In this document: in pieces, positions 45,914-56,546 of the stretch
How positions within the stretch are numbered: position 1 is the stretch's first letter
Layout of the letters: every line of letters begins with the position of its first letter
Origin: Taudactylus pleione
Taxonomy: Eukaryota; Chordata; Amphibia; Anura; Myobatrachidae
Assembly: GCA_031769625.1 (NCBI GenBank)
Contig: JAUIMM010000115.1
Span: 17,934,501-17,998,500, forward strand
Direction: 5' to 3'
DNA: 64,000 nucleotides
Notes under the pieces: generated by a model
Database searches by the model: none
Seen by the model: only the letters and a program-made list of their open reading frames with translations
What the model was told of the DNA's origin: nothing
Position numbers and translations under genes: made by a program

Positions 45914-46907
45914 CCGGGCTGTGTATGTAGCGGAGTCCGTGCTGCTGTGTGCCAGGTGGTATACCAAGTACCCGGTGTCCGTGATGTGTTGAGCGGTACT
46001 GGGGTCTGTGCACCTGGCAGCCGTCAGGTAGCGCCCCCTCCCCTGAAACAGACACTAGGGGAATTCCCACTCAGGCCCCTTCTTCCACATGTACCACCCT
46101 GATGGCCCTGGGTGCGGGTCCCGGCGGTGACCCCACAGCGCCAACTACACTTACCTGACGCCGTCTTTAGAGTGCAGGGCCATCTTCACTCCGGATCGCC
46201 GAGATGCATGAGTAGTGCCGCTGGCTGGCCTGACTCTACCCTCTATTTTCATAGACTGCAGCCGGGTCAGACTCTTAATTCCCTTAGTGAGGATCCAGGG
46301 GATTGGTTGCAGCACAGCGCGTCCCCAGGGACCCGCCCATTCTAGAAAAGAGAGTCCTCAATACCGAGTAAAATACGTGCTATAGCGCGTATATTTGCGA
46401 TCACTGATAAGACATATGACCCACCATGATAAGAAACTATACCCCCCCTATCCCTCCAGTCTCAAATCCTCACTTTTCTATTCTGTTCTTTTTTCACTGT
46501 TTCTCTGCCCTGTTCCCATTTTCTTCCTCCTCTTCTTTCCTTTGCTCCCAATTCTTCTCCCATTACTTAAACAACAATCATCACTACCATTTCCATGGGA
46601 GCTACAAATCACAGACCACTGGCAATTATTTAAACCCCATCAATTATACTGAAGAGCTTGCACTTCCCTGGAGAAAGCCTGGAAGGGTTAAGATGTGCTG
46701 GAAACATCCAAGCATGCCAATTGTTACAAAACAATAAAAAGAATGCTTTCACAATACTGATAACAAGACTGTTATACAGTAGTTGGAATCACATGCATTT
46801 TTCTATAATTACAATTGCTGCAATGGTTGGCTGCTGCGCCACTAATATCTCTACATTGCATGTTATATACCAGCATTATAAAAGCCATCAACACAATTGT
46901 TACATCC

Positions 46908-47346
46908 ATGGGCGTAGCTTTAGTGGGTGCTGGTAAGGGGGCATTGTAATGTGACATAATCTGACGTGAAGGGCACTGTAATGTGGCATAATCTGACCTG
47001 CTCATTGTAATGTGCACTGGCACTATAATGTTAAATAATAAGAACTTGGGCACTTTAATGTGGCCCAATATGCAGTGGAGGTACTAAAGTGTTGCATAAT
47101 ATGAACTGGGGGCACTGTAATATGATATACTTTGAACTGGAGGCACTGCAATATGGCATATGAACTGGGGACACTGTCAATGTGAATTGAGGGTAGTGTG
47201 TGGCATAATGTGTAGTGGTAGCCCTACAATTTGACTTAATGTGAACTAGGGCTTAGGCATAACATTAACTATTGGTGTCTCTAGAAGCATTGGGACAGGG
47301 GCCCCTTCAAAATATTGCTATGGGGCCCACAAAGTACTGGCTATGC
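46908..47346. mobile_element. hAT-type MITE
   Basis: Termini ATGGGCGTAGC and GCTATGC lie between TTACATCC (46900-46907) and TTACATCA (47347-47354), an 8-bp duplication with one mismatch. The interior is a degenerate ~35-45-bp tandem of GGGCACTGTAATGTGGCATAAT. Non-coding. Confidence 0.7.
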
Positions 47347-47539
47347 TTACATCACATGCTAAATTGTTACATTTTCCTTTCACGTTGATTGTATTACTCA
47401 ATCTCATATCCACTACCTCATCCTTTCCCTCCTCTCTCCACAGGTCAGATTATCCCTCACCTAGGGGCCTACGTATAAAGTTTTTTTTATACAATCTGTT
47501 GAAACTACAGATTTTGCATGATTTTAAGTATCCCAGCTA

Positions 47540-48745
47540 TGTAGCAATAGACTAATGAAAGAGATTGCACAGAAATCTCCTGCTAACAGTAAAGCATCCT
47601 GAGACCATTCATGTGTGGGGTTGCTTCTCAGCCAAGGGAGTGGGATAACTCACAATTTTGCCGAAGAACACAGCCATGAATAAAGAATGGTACCAAAACA
47701 TCCTCCAAGATCAACTTCTCTAAAACCATCCAAGAACAGTTTGGTGACGAACAATATGGCTTTTCCAGCATGATGGAGCACCTTGCAATAAGGCAAAAGT
47801 GAATAGCAAGAAAATATCCTCTCAATGGCGCACAATACATATATTGATATAAAAGAAAGTCCTTACACAAAAATGAAAAAATAAATGAGTCCACAATTCT
47901 TCCTTTCTTTACTCAATTATTCCCATTCTTATAATGGATTCTCAGACTTTCAGTAGTTTCACTTCCCCTCAGATCACGTATAATCTCTCAAAAAAAGAGA
48001 AGAAAGAACATACTGCAATACTATCCAGAAATAGAAAAGATTTATTTTCAAGTTGCGCTCACATTTAAAATAATATAAATTCTAGGGTTTAAAATTAGTT
48101 GCCGAGTCCCTCTAATTACCCTCCCAGATGGATGATGGGTAGAAATCCAGAGGTCCGGAACTCCCCACGGCTTTCAGGGTGTTTAAAGGTAGCAGCCACG
48201 ATATCCCAACAGTACGAGCACCAGCTTAAAGCTTTTCGGACCTTAGTTCTTCCTCAGAAGCATGGTCATTCAAAGAACAGTCACAGATATTTATACTATC
48301 CCTAATTACTAAACCAGTCTCTGGCAAAAGTGATAACTAAGTGGCTCGGAGAACAAAACATCGAAATTTTGTTGTCATGGCCAGGAAACTCTCCAGATCT
48401 TAATCCTATTGAGAACTTGTGGTCAATCCTCAAGAGGTGGGAGGACAGACAAAAACCCACAAATTCTGACAAACTCCAAGCATTGACTAGGCAAGAATGG
48501 GCGGCCATCAGTCAGTATGTGGCCCAGAAGTTGATGGACAGCATGCAAGGGCGAATTGCAGAGGTCTTGAAAAAGAAAGGTCAACAAAGCAAATATTGAC
48601 TCTTTGCATAAACTTAATGTAACTGTCAATAAAAGCTTTCAACCATAGTAATATCTGACAAAAAGGTCTAAACACACTGAAGCAGCAAACTTTGTGAAAA
48701 CCAATACTTGTGTCATTCTCAAAACATTTGGCCACGGCTATATGT
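47540..48745 (+). pseudogene. Interrupted Tc1-like transposase and 3' TIR
   Basis: The plus strand first encodes the middle of a Tc1 transposase with stops (HVWGCFSAKGVG-type sequence near 47620 and a DNDPKHT-equivalent region lost near 47780). After an insertion it continues at 48325 with ITKWLGEQNIEILLSWPGNS, PDLNPIENLWSILKRW and QGRIAEVLKKKGQQSKY, the DDE C-terminus. The right terminus near 48700-48740 reads TTGTGTCATTCTCAAAACAT followed by TTGGCCACGGCT, typical of a Tc1 TIR. The left end is missing. Confidence 0.85.
47803..48322. mobile_element. ~520-bp insertion inside the Tc1 relic
   Basis: GGCAAAAGTGA occurs at both ends (47792-47802 and 48323-48333), an 11-bp direct repeat that fits a target-site duplication, and the flanking transposase frame rejoins when the segment is removed. 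The insert includes AAGCTTTTCGGACCTTAG and TTCCTCAGAAGC. Its class is unknown, possibly SINE-like. Confidence 0.65.
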
Positions 48746-48843
48746 ATCTGGAAGACAAGGTGTGAGTGAGCTATTTTGTTACTTGATCAGACAACCTCTT
48801 TAATTTCCTCAACATAAACAAAAAATGATAGAAGATCACTTAC

Positions 48844-49022
48844 GACTCATGCTTTGATCCTGTAAATACAGTTTTCTGTACAACTATTCCAAGTGTTCGA
48901 TGAAAACACAAGAACACTTTACCGAATCCTCCTGAATCAATCTCCTCCTTTTCTCTTAGATCGTTGGAACTCATTATGATGTCGTTAAGAGACATGGCAG
49001 CAGCAGCTGTTTGTGATTCCAT
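48844..49022 (-). CDS. ripk1: RIPK1 first coding exon (kinase N-lobe, start codon)
   Basis: This exon encodes the N-terminus of receptor-interacting protein kinase 1, the cytosolic kinase that relays TNF-receptor and related signals to NF-kB survival, apoptosis or necroptosis. The reading frame starts [14 protein letters not shown], contains the glycine-rich loop (DSGGFGKV) and continues LCFHRTLG to the beta-3 lysine in VVQKTVF; remembered human RIPK1 has [18 protein letters not shown] and MKTV at the same places. The serine of DSGG matches human Ser25, an IKK target. The exon ends after GAG TC at a strong donor (GTAAGTGATC) in phase 2, and the next exon supplies the missing base. An acceptor-like TTTAATTTAG lies upstream, so the exon probably starts near 49044 with a short 5' UTR. 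The first ATG is in an alanine-rich extension; the ATG at residue 10 aligns with Met5 of the human protein and is an alternative start. Confidence 0.93.
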
Positions 49023-49171
49023 TCACAAAATATTGGCAAATAACCTAAATTAAAACATAGGTCATTTGTTAAAAATAAATATTATTTAAGTGTGTTTTTA
49101 GTATTTGATCTAAAGCTAAAAGAACATGTTTATGAAGTACACACAATAACATAGAAATGACAGAAGAATAA

Positions 49172-50038
49172 GGGCTGTATTCAAATAGAGGCAAAAAGCC
49201 ATAATCGGCAAAAAAGTTCGGCTCTTTCCCTGGTCGCAATTTATCTCCAAATTCAATTCCAGCCGGATTTAGCCTACGCGGAAATTCAATGCAATGTAAT
49301 AGGCGAAAAAGATTTGCCTATGATTATAAGGTGAAAAGAAGAGCAAAATCTTTATTTTGGAGTGCAAATGTGGGGAAACGACCCAGAACTCTTATGACAG
49401 CCCCCCAAAGGCCAAATCTTTGGAAAAAAATTAAAATAAAAAACCTAAGAACACCCCAAAAAAGTACTTTCATTTTTGGGGCGAAACAGTAAAAAGTGGG
49501 GGGACAAGCATAAAAACTAGCAAAATAGACTTCTGGGGGGTCTGCGAGGATGGGTCAGGTGTTTTTGGGATTGCAGGTGCATGTTGCAGATGCGTTTTTG
49601 ACATTTTATAAGCGTTCACTTTAGAAACATTAAAATATGCTAGCACCCATTTTTAAGTACCCCAAATTTGACGGGATTACTTATTTTCACCAAAAAATAC
49701 TGCTTTAAGCCATTCTTCACCACTTTTGCATAGACGCTAATAAGAAGCTATTTAAACTACGTAAGTACCCCAAACACTTATTAGGGGTTTTAGTACACTT
49801 GTACATTGTTTCCCTGTTAGTGCATCTTTTTGTGGGGTACAGACTGACTTCCCCATTTCTGACAGTACTTTCCGCCTGTTCCGCATTCGCCGCTTTCCGT
49901 TGTCCCGTGGTTTGGAATTGAATAGGGTGAAAAGCGGGGAAGAGCGCGAAAAGTTTTCGCCTCTGAAACAGGCGAAGGAGGCAGAAAGTCGGACAGGCAA
50001 AACCTTTCCGACTTTTCGCCTCTAATTGAATACGGCCC
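49172..50038. mobile_element. Harbinger-like element, 867 bp
   Basis: GGGCTGTATTCAAATAGAGG and CCTCTAATTGAATACGGCCC face each other, with TAA and TTA at the flanks (49169-49171 and 50039-50041), a TWA duplication. It lies just 5' of the RIPK1 first coding exon. The open frames inside have no known domain. Confidence 0.7.
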
Positions 50039-50202
50039 TTAGTTGATTAACACCACACACAGTATAGACACACGTAAAATTCAGTTACAAAAAAGTTTCT
50101 TTCTGCAATTTTCAGATCATGTCACCAAATATAATATACATAAATGTTATTTATAGAAGAAAATTTTATATTAGAGCCAATTACACAGTACCAATAATAT
50201 TA

Positions 50203-50453
50203 AGCTGGGTACACACTTGTTTTGTATTGTTCGTTCAATCTGCATCTGCAAAGGTTGTATCACAAGTCCATTAGTGGAATACAGGCACTGCCGACACTGA
50301 AATCACAACTGGGTGGGCAAATTTAAAAGCCTACCCAGTTGTGATGTCAGGCCAGATATACCGAACGGCAGATTGGTAAGTGTGTATAGCTTACAAATCA
50401 GCCGCTCGGATGGTGACCGTCTCGTCGTTTAAGTGTGTACCCAGCATTAGTGT
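50203..50453. mobile_element. MITE with GCTGGGTACACACT termini
   Basis: GCTGGGTACACACTTG at the left and AAGTGTGTACCCAGC at the right form perfect ~15-bp TIRs around ~250 bp, with TTAA/ATTA at the flanks. CACAACTGGGTGGGC and GCCTACCCAGTTGTGATG form an inner inverted pair. Non-coding. Confidence 0.7.
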
Positions 50454-51109
50454 GTTTGGAAGATATAGTTTTCACTGCTACTTAATCAAATCTGTTAAAA
50501 AAAATAAAAAATCATATAGTTGTTAAAAACTGTGTTGATGTAAAACATAATGTATATGGTCTGAAGATCTCCGAAATAACAGTAGACCCCACAGCAGGTT
50601 CTACTTCCACTATAATGCTGGCTCACACATGGTGACCCTGATACAGCAGCCACAGAGCCAATACTGTGACGGACTTGAAGGCCAAAAAAGGCAGATACAT
50701 TATTATAGGCGAACTTCTAAGCAGACAGGTCACAAAGAACCTATACAGTTTGACTACTAAAAGCTTGAATTTAGCTGCAAGTAGTATACGGGGCTAATGC
50801 AGTGTTGAATTGTAAGTCAGCCGTATTGTTTCCGGATTGCGTTAATGGAACTAAAGTGTAAATTCACCATCATCAGTGAGCGCTTGCACCAGTCCTATAC
50901 TAAATGCAAAATATATGTCTATGCTTCCGCACAACACGGAATCAGCGCTTGCGCAGTTTGAAAACACATAAGATACGCTCAGCAAAAGGACTGGCATTCC
51001 AACTCTGTATTAGCTCCTAGGTTTTCAAGTATGAAATCATTTATTGAAGTGGAACTTGCATACCGGAAAAAAAATAAAAAAGTGCTAAATAATTAACATT
51101 GTCCTACCT

Positions 51110-51311
51110 TTTTCATAAGTGTCAGGGTGCACCAGTTAATCAGAAATGTGATCAGAAGTTGTTCAATGTATGCTGCTGTAAGCTGCCATATTTCAGTGAA
51201 GGTCCATCCCGCATCCCTAGTGACCAGACAGCCCTATTAGCAACAATGTTTGAAGAATTATTTAATGACAACATACCTCACTTTTACAAAAAAAACAGCC
51301 AACAGGAGTAA
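51110..51311 (+). other. Unrecognised open frame, coding-like composition
   Basis: After a possible acceptor (CCTACCTTTTTCATAAG) the plus strand is open to a stop at 51309-51311. It encodes a mixed-composition peptide with CDQKLFNVCCCKLPYFS and LLATMFEELFNDNIPHFYKK. Unlike other frames here it is not repeat-derived and has balanced amino-acid use, so it could be a terminal exon or a processed-pseudogene piece. I do not recognise the family and assign no function. Confidence 0.3.
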
Positions 51312-51344
51312 ATGATTTACATTATGTGAATTTCCTTGTACTTA

Positions 51345-52625
51345 AAAAGGAATCGGTATGTAATGCCGGCAGTGGGGATGCCTCCTGTCAAAATACCGAC
51401 AGCGGAATCACGATGGTTGGTATCCCGACAGGGATCGAGTAAGTATACTTACCCTTCCCCCTTCTCCCCCTAAGCCTCCCTTCTTGTAGCCTAACCCTCC
51501 CCACCCCCTAACCCTCCCCCTTCGAGCCTGAACCTAACCCTCCCCCCTTAGTGCCATCTAACCCTAACACTAGCCTCCCTTCCCCCAAAACCTAACCCTA
51601 ACCCAACTACAGTGCCTAAACCTAACAATGCCCCCTGCAGCTAACGCTAAGGGTGCCACGGACTTACCACGTTCGGGCTGCCATCCTTCTGGAGTCCGGC
51701 ATCAGGATTAAGATAGGCGTCGGTATTTTGACACCTATCTTAAATTCCATGTCAGACTTTCAGTGTCGGGATTCAGACTGGCGGCATGCCGTCCGCCGGT
51801 CTGATAACTACATCTCCTTATACAAAAACTCATAAGAACAGCTCAGTTGTTAGGGAGTTAGGGCTGATAATTTTTAACTGGTTTAAAGGATTTATCCACT
51901 TATACATTTATTTTCCTAATGGAACCCATTTGCTCATTGTATAATATATTAAAAAGGATACTGAGAATAAAAGCAGTCCTGCGGTGATCACTACCACCAA
52001 TTACTCTTTGGGGTTTTACAGAGTTGGATGTAAACTGTTATACATACAACTTTCCCATGGTCTCCTGTAGAAAAGAATGTACATATAACGGAATGGGTAT
52101 GATTCCCGTCAGCGGCAGGCTGACATCAGCAGAGTTCCGAGCAGCGGAAGAACGACAGCGCTGGAAATCCCGATCGTGGATAGGTGAGTATCTACTACCC
52201 TCCTTAGGGGTGCCTAACCCTAACTTCCCCCCAAGTGCCTAACCCTAATCCCCCCTCTAAGTGCCTAACCCTAACCAACCCCTTCCCCGCTGCCTAAACC
52301 TTAGTCCCCCGGGGGCGTCCCTAACCCTAAGTCCCCCCCGGGGGTGCCGAACCCTAACCTTCCCTCCCCCTAGCCTAACCCTAACCCTCCCAGGGGGGTG
52401 CCTAACCCTAAGTCCCCCCCGGGAGCCCTAAACCTAACCCTCCCCCCCGCGGCTGTCCGCTCGCGGCGCCCGGCATCACTACAATCGGGATGCCGGGCGC
52501 CGGTCTCCCGGCATCGGGGAAATGCGGGCGTCTACATCTAGACGCCCGGTATTTCACCCTTGCCGGGATATGACAGTCAGGAAGCCGGCTGCCGGTATTT
52601 AGGCAGTCGGCTTCCCGATTGCTTC
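51345..52625. repeat. Two CGGGAT-terminus / CCTAACCCTAA element copies
   Basis: 51345-51820 and 52100-52625 both have GCCGGCAGTGGGGATGCC-like ends with interior CCTAACCCTAACCCTCCCCC tandems, inverse to 12455-12815. Between them (51821-52099) is ordinary sequence. Confidence 0.65.
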
Positions 52626-53234
52626 CCCATATAACAGTTTAGGGTCATTCTGAGTCAAATCAACACACTGATTATCCCTCAACAGCTCAGATTTTGTTAA
52701 AATTTGGTATATGGAAAGTATATATTTAGTCAAAGAAAAATGCTAAATATTATTTAAATATATCATGCCATTTCCAAAATATGTAAAGTTTTAAAACATC
52801 TGTCAAAAAGGCACAACCAGCATATTTTCAAATCACCATAGCAGCTCTTCTAATTAAACTAGAGAGGTGGGAGAGGTGTAATTTTACTGTGTTTTTTATG
52901 CCCTATGATATACAACACAATAGGCTTTGTGAGGCAAAACTTTTTCCAAATTTAAACTGAAATTTTTGATCATGATTCTCTCAAACAGTGCGTCGACAAA
53001 AAAAAAAAGTAAAAAATAAATCTGGAAAGTCTATACTAATGATAAATGTTTGTCAAAATTTAAAAGTGGGAGGATAATGGGTTCATAGTTAAAAATAATT
53101 TTAAAGCAAGGTGGTTTATTCAAAAAAGCCTAGTGTATTACAAGTAGTAATAGGTAATAATAGATTTGATGGCTTCATTAGTTTAATTATATAAATCAAG
53201 TTGAATAGAAATACTTGACATTGTATTAGTCAGT

Positions 53235-53930
53235 CTACAATGTTAGCTGAAGATAGCTTGACAATGACTCAGTGGTTTTTAAAGTGTCATCAGGAGACAT
53301 GACATAAATTCTTCCAGTTGGAGATATAGTGTCAACTTTGCATAAGACATCTATTAGAGGTAGCCATAGTACATCAGGCTTCCTTGGATAGAAGAATGAT
53401 GGTGAAGGTCCAGCTGGATGAAGGAAGGTCACTTCTAATTCGTTTTCATCTTCATTCTTGTCCATTACATAAGCAAGCCACCATTTCTTGTTATACACAA
53501 CGGATATATTGCCATTTATTTGTGTCAACTGGAGTTTGTCTAGAGATTTTGTAACAAATACTATAGATGATGTTGTAGCCTTAGAGAAGGTTTTCACAGA
53601 CATTTTTGGTGCACTTGAATCAACAGGAATAAAACCATGATTCCCTGAATAGTTACTGACTGGCTGAAACGATTATTCAAAAATGTTTCAGACTCAATAT
53701 AGTCTTCTTGCGTTGTGAATGTGAAATCAATTCCAGATATACTTTCTACTGCCCATTCATAAAGTTGGAGAGGTGTGAGGATTTGGTTCTCATATGGACG
53801 TTGTAGGCTGGCTCTAGCTGCCAGTCGCTTGACTGAGCCGCCAACTCCATCACAAGGGCCTTTCCCATGCGCTGTGGCCGAAAAATGTCACGCAGCCTCA
53901 ACATCAAAGTCTAGCTTGTGACAAAACAAG
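53235..53930 (-). pseudogene. Decayed transposon protein (HGKGPCDGVGG family)
   Basis: The minus strand encodes FSATAHGKGPCDGVGGSVKR, LAARASLQRPYENQILTPLQ and LYEWAVESISGIDF (about 53890-53740). After a frameshift comes a ~120-residue frame ending at 53235 with VVYNKKWWLAYVMDKNEDEN, VTFLHPAGPSPSFFYPRKPD and CKVDTISPTGRIY. I remember this pairing of an HGKGxCDGxGG block with a WWLAYV...FLHP tail from repetitive 'uncharacterised' proteins of aphids, cnidarians and fish, which fits a transposase or transposon accessory protein. The N-terminal part is missing, so this copy is dead. Confidence 0.6.
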
Positions 53931-54135
53931 TTTTTGAAGTTTTCTTGCACAGCTTGCACAGACATGCTACAAACTAGCCTGCAATACTGAGCATGATTCC
54001 TGACCACTGATTCATGAGAACAATGATTAATGAGCATGATTCATAAACAATGCATTAACATTATTGAATATCATTATTTATTTTCTTGCAAGCATTAATT
54101 TCTACATTGTTTTTAGTTAATAAAATCATATAAGA

Positions 54136-55452
54136 CAGAGCTCGACAAATTTTTGTAAAAACTGGAAGCCAGCTTAAAAGCCAGACCAACGTCCACAACC
54201 AAAACATATGAAAACTTGTATAGACCACCATACATGCCCCTTCAATGCCCCCCAACCTCAACACATGCCATCAGACCACCACACACCTCTCTTCAATGGT
54301 CTTCAGATTCTGTTACATGGGCATACCTACCCTCAGTTCAAAATATGCCACACAGTAGTGCCCAAAGTCATAGTATACAACACTGTATGTCCCAAATTCA
54401 TATTATGCCACACAGTAGTTTCCTTCATTCAGTTCTGCCACACAGGAATTCCCCACACACACACACGTGTCCCCAATTCATAGTGTGCCACACAGGAGAG
54501 CCCTTAACACAAGTGCTGTCAATTCATAGTGTGCCACACAGGAGTGCCCTCAATCCACAGTGTGCCATGCAGGAGAGCCCCACATAGGAGTTCCCCACAC
54601 ACAAGTTCCCCCAATTAGTCGTGCCACACAGGAGTGCTTCCAATAATAACAATATTATAATGGGAGGTCACTGTAATGAAACCACACACTCACCAGCTAT
54701 CTTCCACTCCAACCGGCAAGTGTTGCAGCTCCCTCTTGGTCACTGTCTTCTGCTGCTGCTGGCAGTGCTGCAGCTACTAGGCGATCGCTCTTCTCCTCCA
54801 TGCAGGGAGTGATGCACCTCCCTGCGGTCATTTTCCTCCTCTATGCCGTTAGTGATGCTTTCCCGAAGTCACTCTCCTCCTCAGGGCCGGTAATGATTCA
54901 GCTCCAATAATGTCACACTCCTCCTCACGGCTCCCTGCGGTAAGTCTCCACTCCGAAGCCTGTAGTGATGCTGTTCCCCGACTGTCACTCTACTCCGAAA
55001 CCGGCATTGTTTCAGTGCCATGGTGGTCACTGTCTTCCACTGCTGCTGGCAGAACTGCAGCTCCCCGCAGTTACTCTTCTCCCAGCTGGCAGTGCATCAG
55101 CTGTCCGCAATCATTTTCCTCCAAAGTGACAGTAATAATTCGGCTCCTGGGGGTCACGTCACACTTCTCCGCAATGGCAGTGTTGCAGCTTAACCACCTT
55201 CACGCCAGTAGTGATGCACCTCTGGGAGCAGAAGGGAGGAGCCACAGTGATTAATTGTGGCGGGTATCCATTCCTCTCTGTAACAGGCCTACAGCATCCC
55301 GCCGACTCCAGTAACCACCAATAGGAGTGCTTTGTAAGTTTTATTATTTCAGTTAGCTTTATTTTTCACAGTACCTGGCTCTAAAATCTGGTCACCAGAA
55401 CTAAAATTTTTGTCGCCATGGCGACCTGGCCCCCAAGATTTGTTGAGCCCTG
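54136..55452. mobile_element. hAT element (CAGGGCTCGACAAAT family), nested, 1317 bp
   Basis: Termini CAGAGCTCGACAAATTTTTG and AGATTTGTTGAGCCCTG lie between ATATAAGA (54128-54135) and ATATAGGA (55453-55460), an 8-bp duplication with one mismatch. The interior has degenerate tandems: CAGTAGTGCCC / TGTGCCACACAGGAGTGCCC (54340-54640) and CAGTGATGC..CTCCCCGCGGTCACT..TCCTCC units (54700-55220). It is inserted in the TTTA transposon. No transposase recognised. Confidence 0.82.
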
Positions 55453-55852
55453 ATATAGGAACTTTGATAATTAGGCCTATGATATTTGAATTTTTAGAAA
55501 TTATCTTAATTACTTTTGACAATCTCTACATATGAGAATATATCATATCTATATTATATATTCTCACATGTAGATATTGACAAAAATAAATTTATAAAAT
55601 TTACATTTAATTCAAATATTGAGTGTTGGTCTAATATTAGTTGTTCCATCATATAATTGGATTTAAAAGTAGGCCCTGATTTTTTTTCAAATGTAGTGCC
55701 TACTCCTGTTTAAAATTATTTTTAACTATGAACCCATTATCTTCCCACTTTGAAAAACATTTAACATTAGTATAGACTATTTCCAGAATTTTTTTTAGCT
55801 TTTTGTCGACGCACTTTTTGAGATAATCATGATCAAAAATTTCAGTTTGAAT

Positions 55853-56075
55853 TAGGGATGTGCAGGCTCGGATAGGTTCGAGTTTGCACGTGGAGTTCGG
55901 ATTTTTCCCTCCAAAAAAACGGAACTCAGAAAGAGGCAAAACGTCATCCTGAAAGGAATGATGATGTTCGTCCATGCAAGATGACGTTTTGCCTCTTTCT
56001 GAGTTCCGTTTTTTTGGAGGGAAAAATCCGAACTCCACGTGCAAACTCGAACCTATCCGAGCCTGCACATCCCTA
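55853..56075. mobile_element. Palindromic hAT MITE, 223 bp, nested
   Basis: Starts TAGGGATGTGCAGGCTCGG and ends with its complement. The two ~95-bp arms are almost perfect inverted copies around a ~33-base centre. A perfect 8-bp duplication GTTTGAAT flanks it (55845-55852 and 56076-56083). It splits the right TIR of the TTTA transposon. Non-coding. Confidence 0.9.
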
Positions 56076-56546
56076 GTTTGAATGTGGAAAAAGTTTTTCC
56101 TCACAAAGCCTATTGTGTTGTATATCATAGGAAAGCGCATAAAAAAAACACAGTAAAATTACACCTCTCCAACCTCTTTAGCTTAATTAGGAAATGGCAT
56201 GAGATATTTAAATACATTTTTTTATTTTTCTTAGACTACATAAATACTCTCCATATACCAAATTTTAGCAAAATCTGAGCTGGTGAGCTAAAATTTTAAC
56301 AAAGAGTGTGTTGATTTGACACGGAATGGCCCTTTACATCCACGGTTTAGGAGCCCACGCAACACTCAGTGGTAGTAGACAGTGCAAGGTATCAGGTAAC
56401 TATTGTCAGTAAGCCTTATTACTACAAAAAATATCTATAATGACATGATTGCCAAATGTCCCTGATTTATCAGGGTCAGTTACTAGTAAAATGATTTGTC
56501 TCTATAAATGTTGTTGGAATTTTTCAATACTGTATAGCTGCACAAA

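Larger units (their letters stand above)
52642..56332. mobile_element. Long-TIR DNA transposon, TSD TTTA, 3691 bp with nested insertions
   Basis: The ends GGGTCATTCTGAGTCAAATC and its near-complement ...TTGACACGGAATGGCCC lie between identical TTTA flanks (52638-52641 and 56333-56336). The inverted similarity continues for about 450 bp on each side (left about 52642-53110; right about 55710-56332 after removing a nested MITE). The interior has a decayed transposase-like gene on the minus strand (53235-53930). Two hAT elements are inserted at 54136-55452 and 55853-56075; without them the element is about 2.1 kb. I cannot assign a superfamily. Confidence 0.85.

Noticed and set aside
45482..45967. 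161-codon minus frame as a Cys-rich secreted protein
   Set aside because: The Cys-rich part is a 33-bp minisatellite; only the N-terminal third has meaning, as a cryptochrome relic.
52100..52625. CCCTAACCCTAA-like sequence as interstitial telomere
   Set aside because: Units are irregular and mixed with CTCCCCCGGG; they belong to the repeated TTAGGTTTAGGCAC element family and are not a (TTAGGG)n array.
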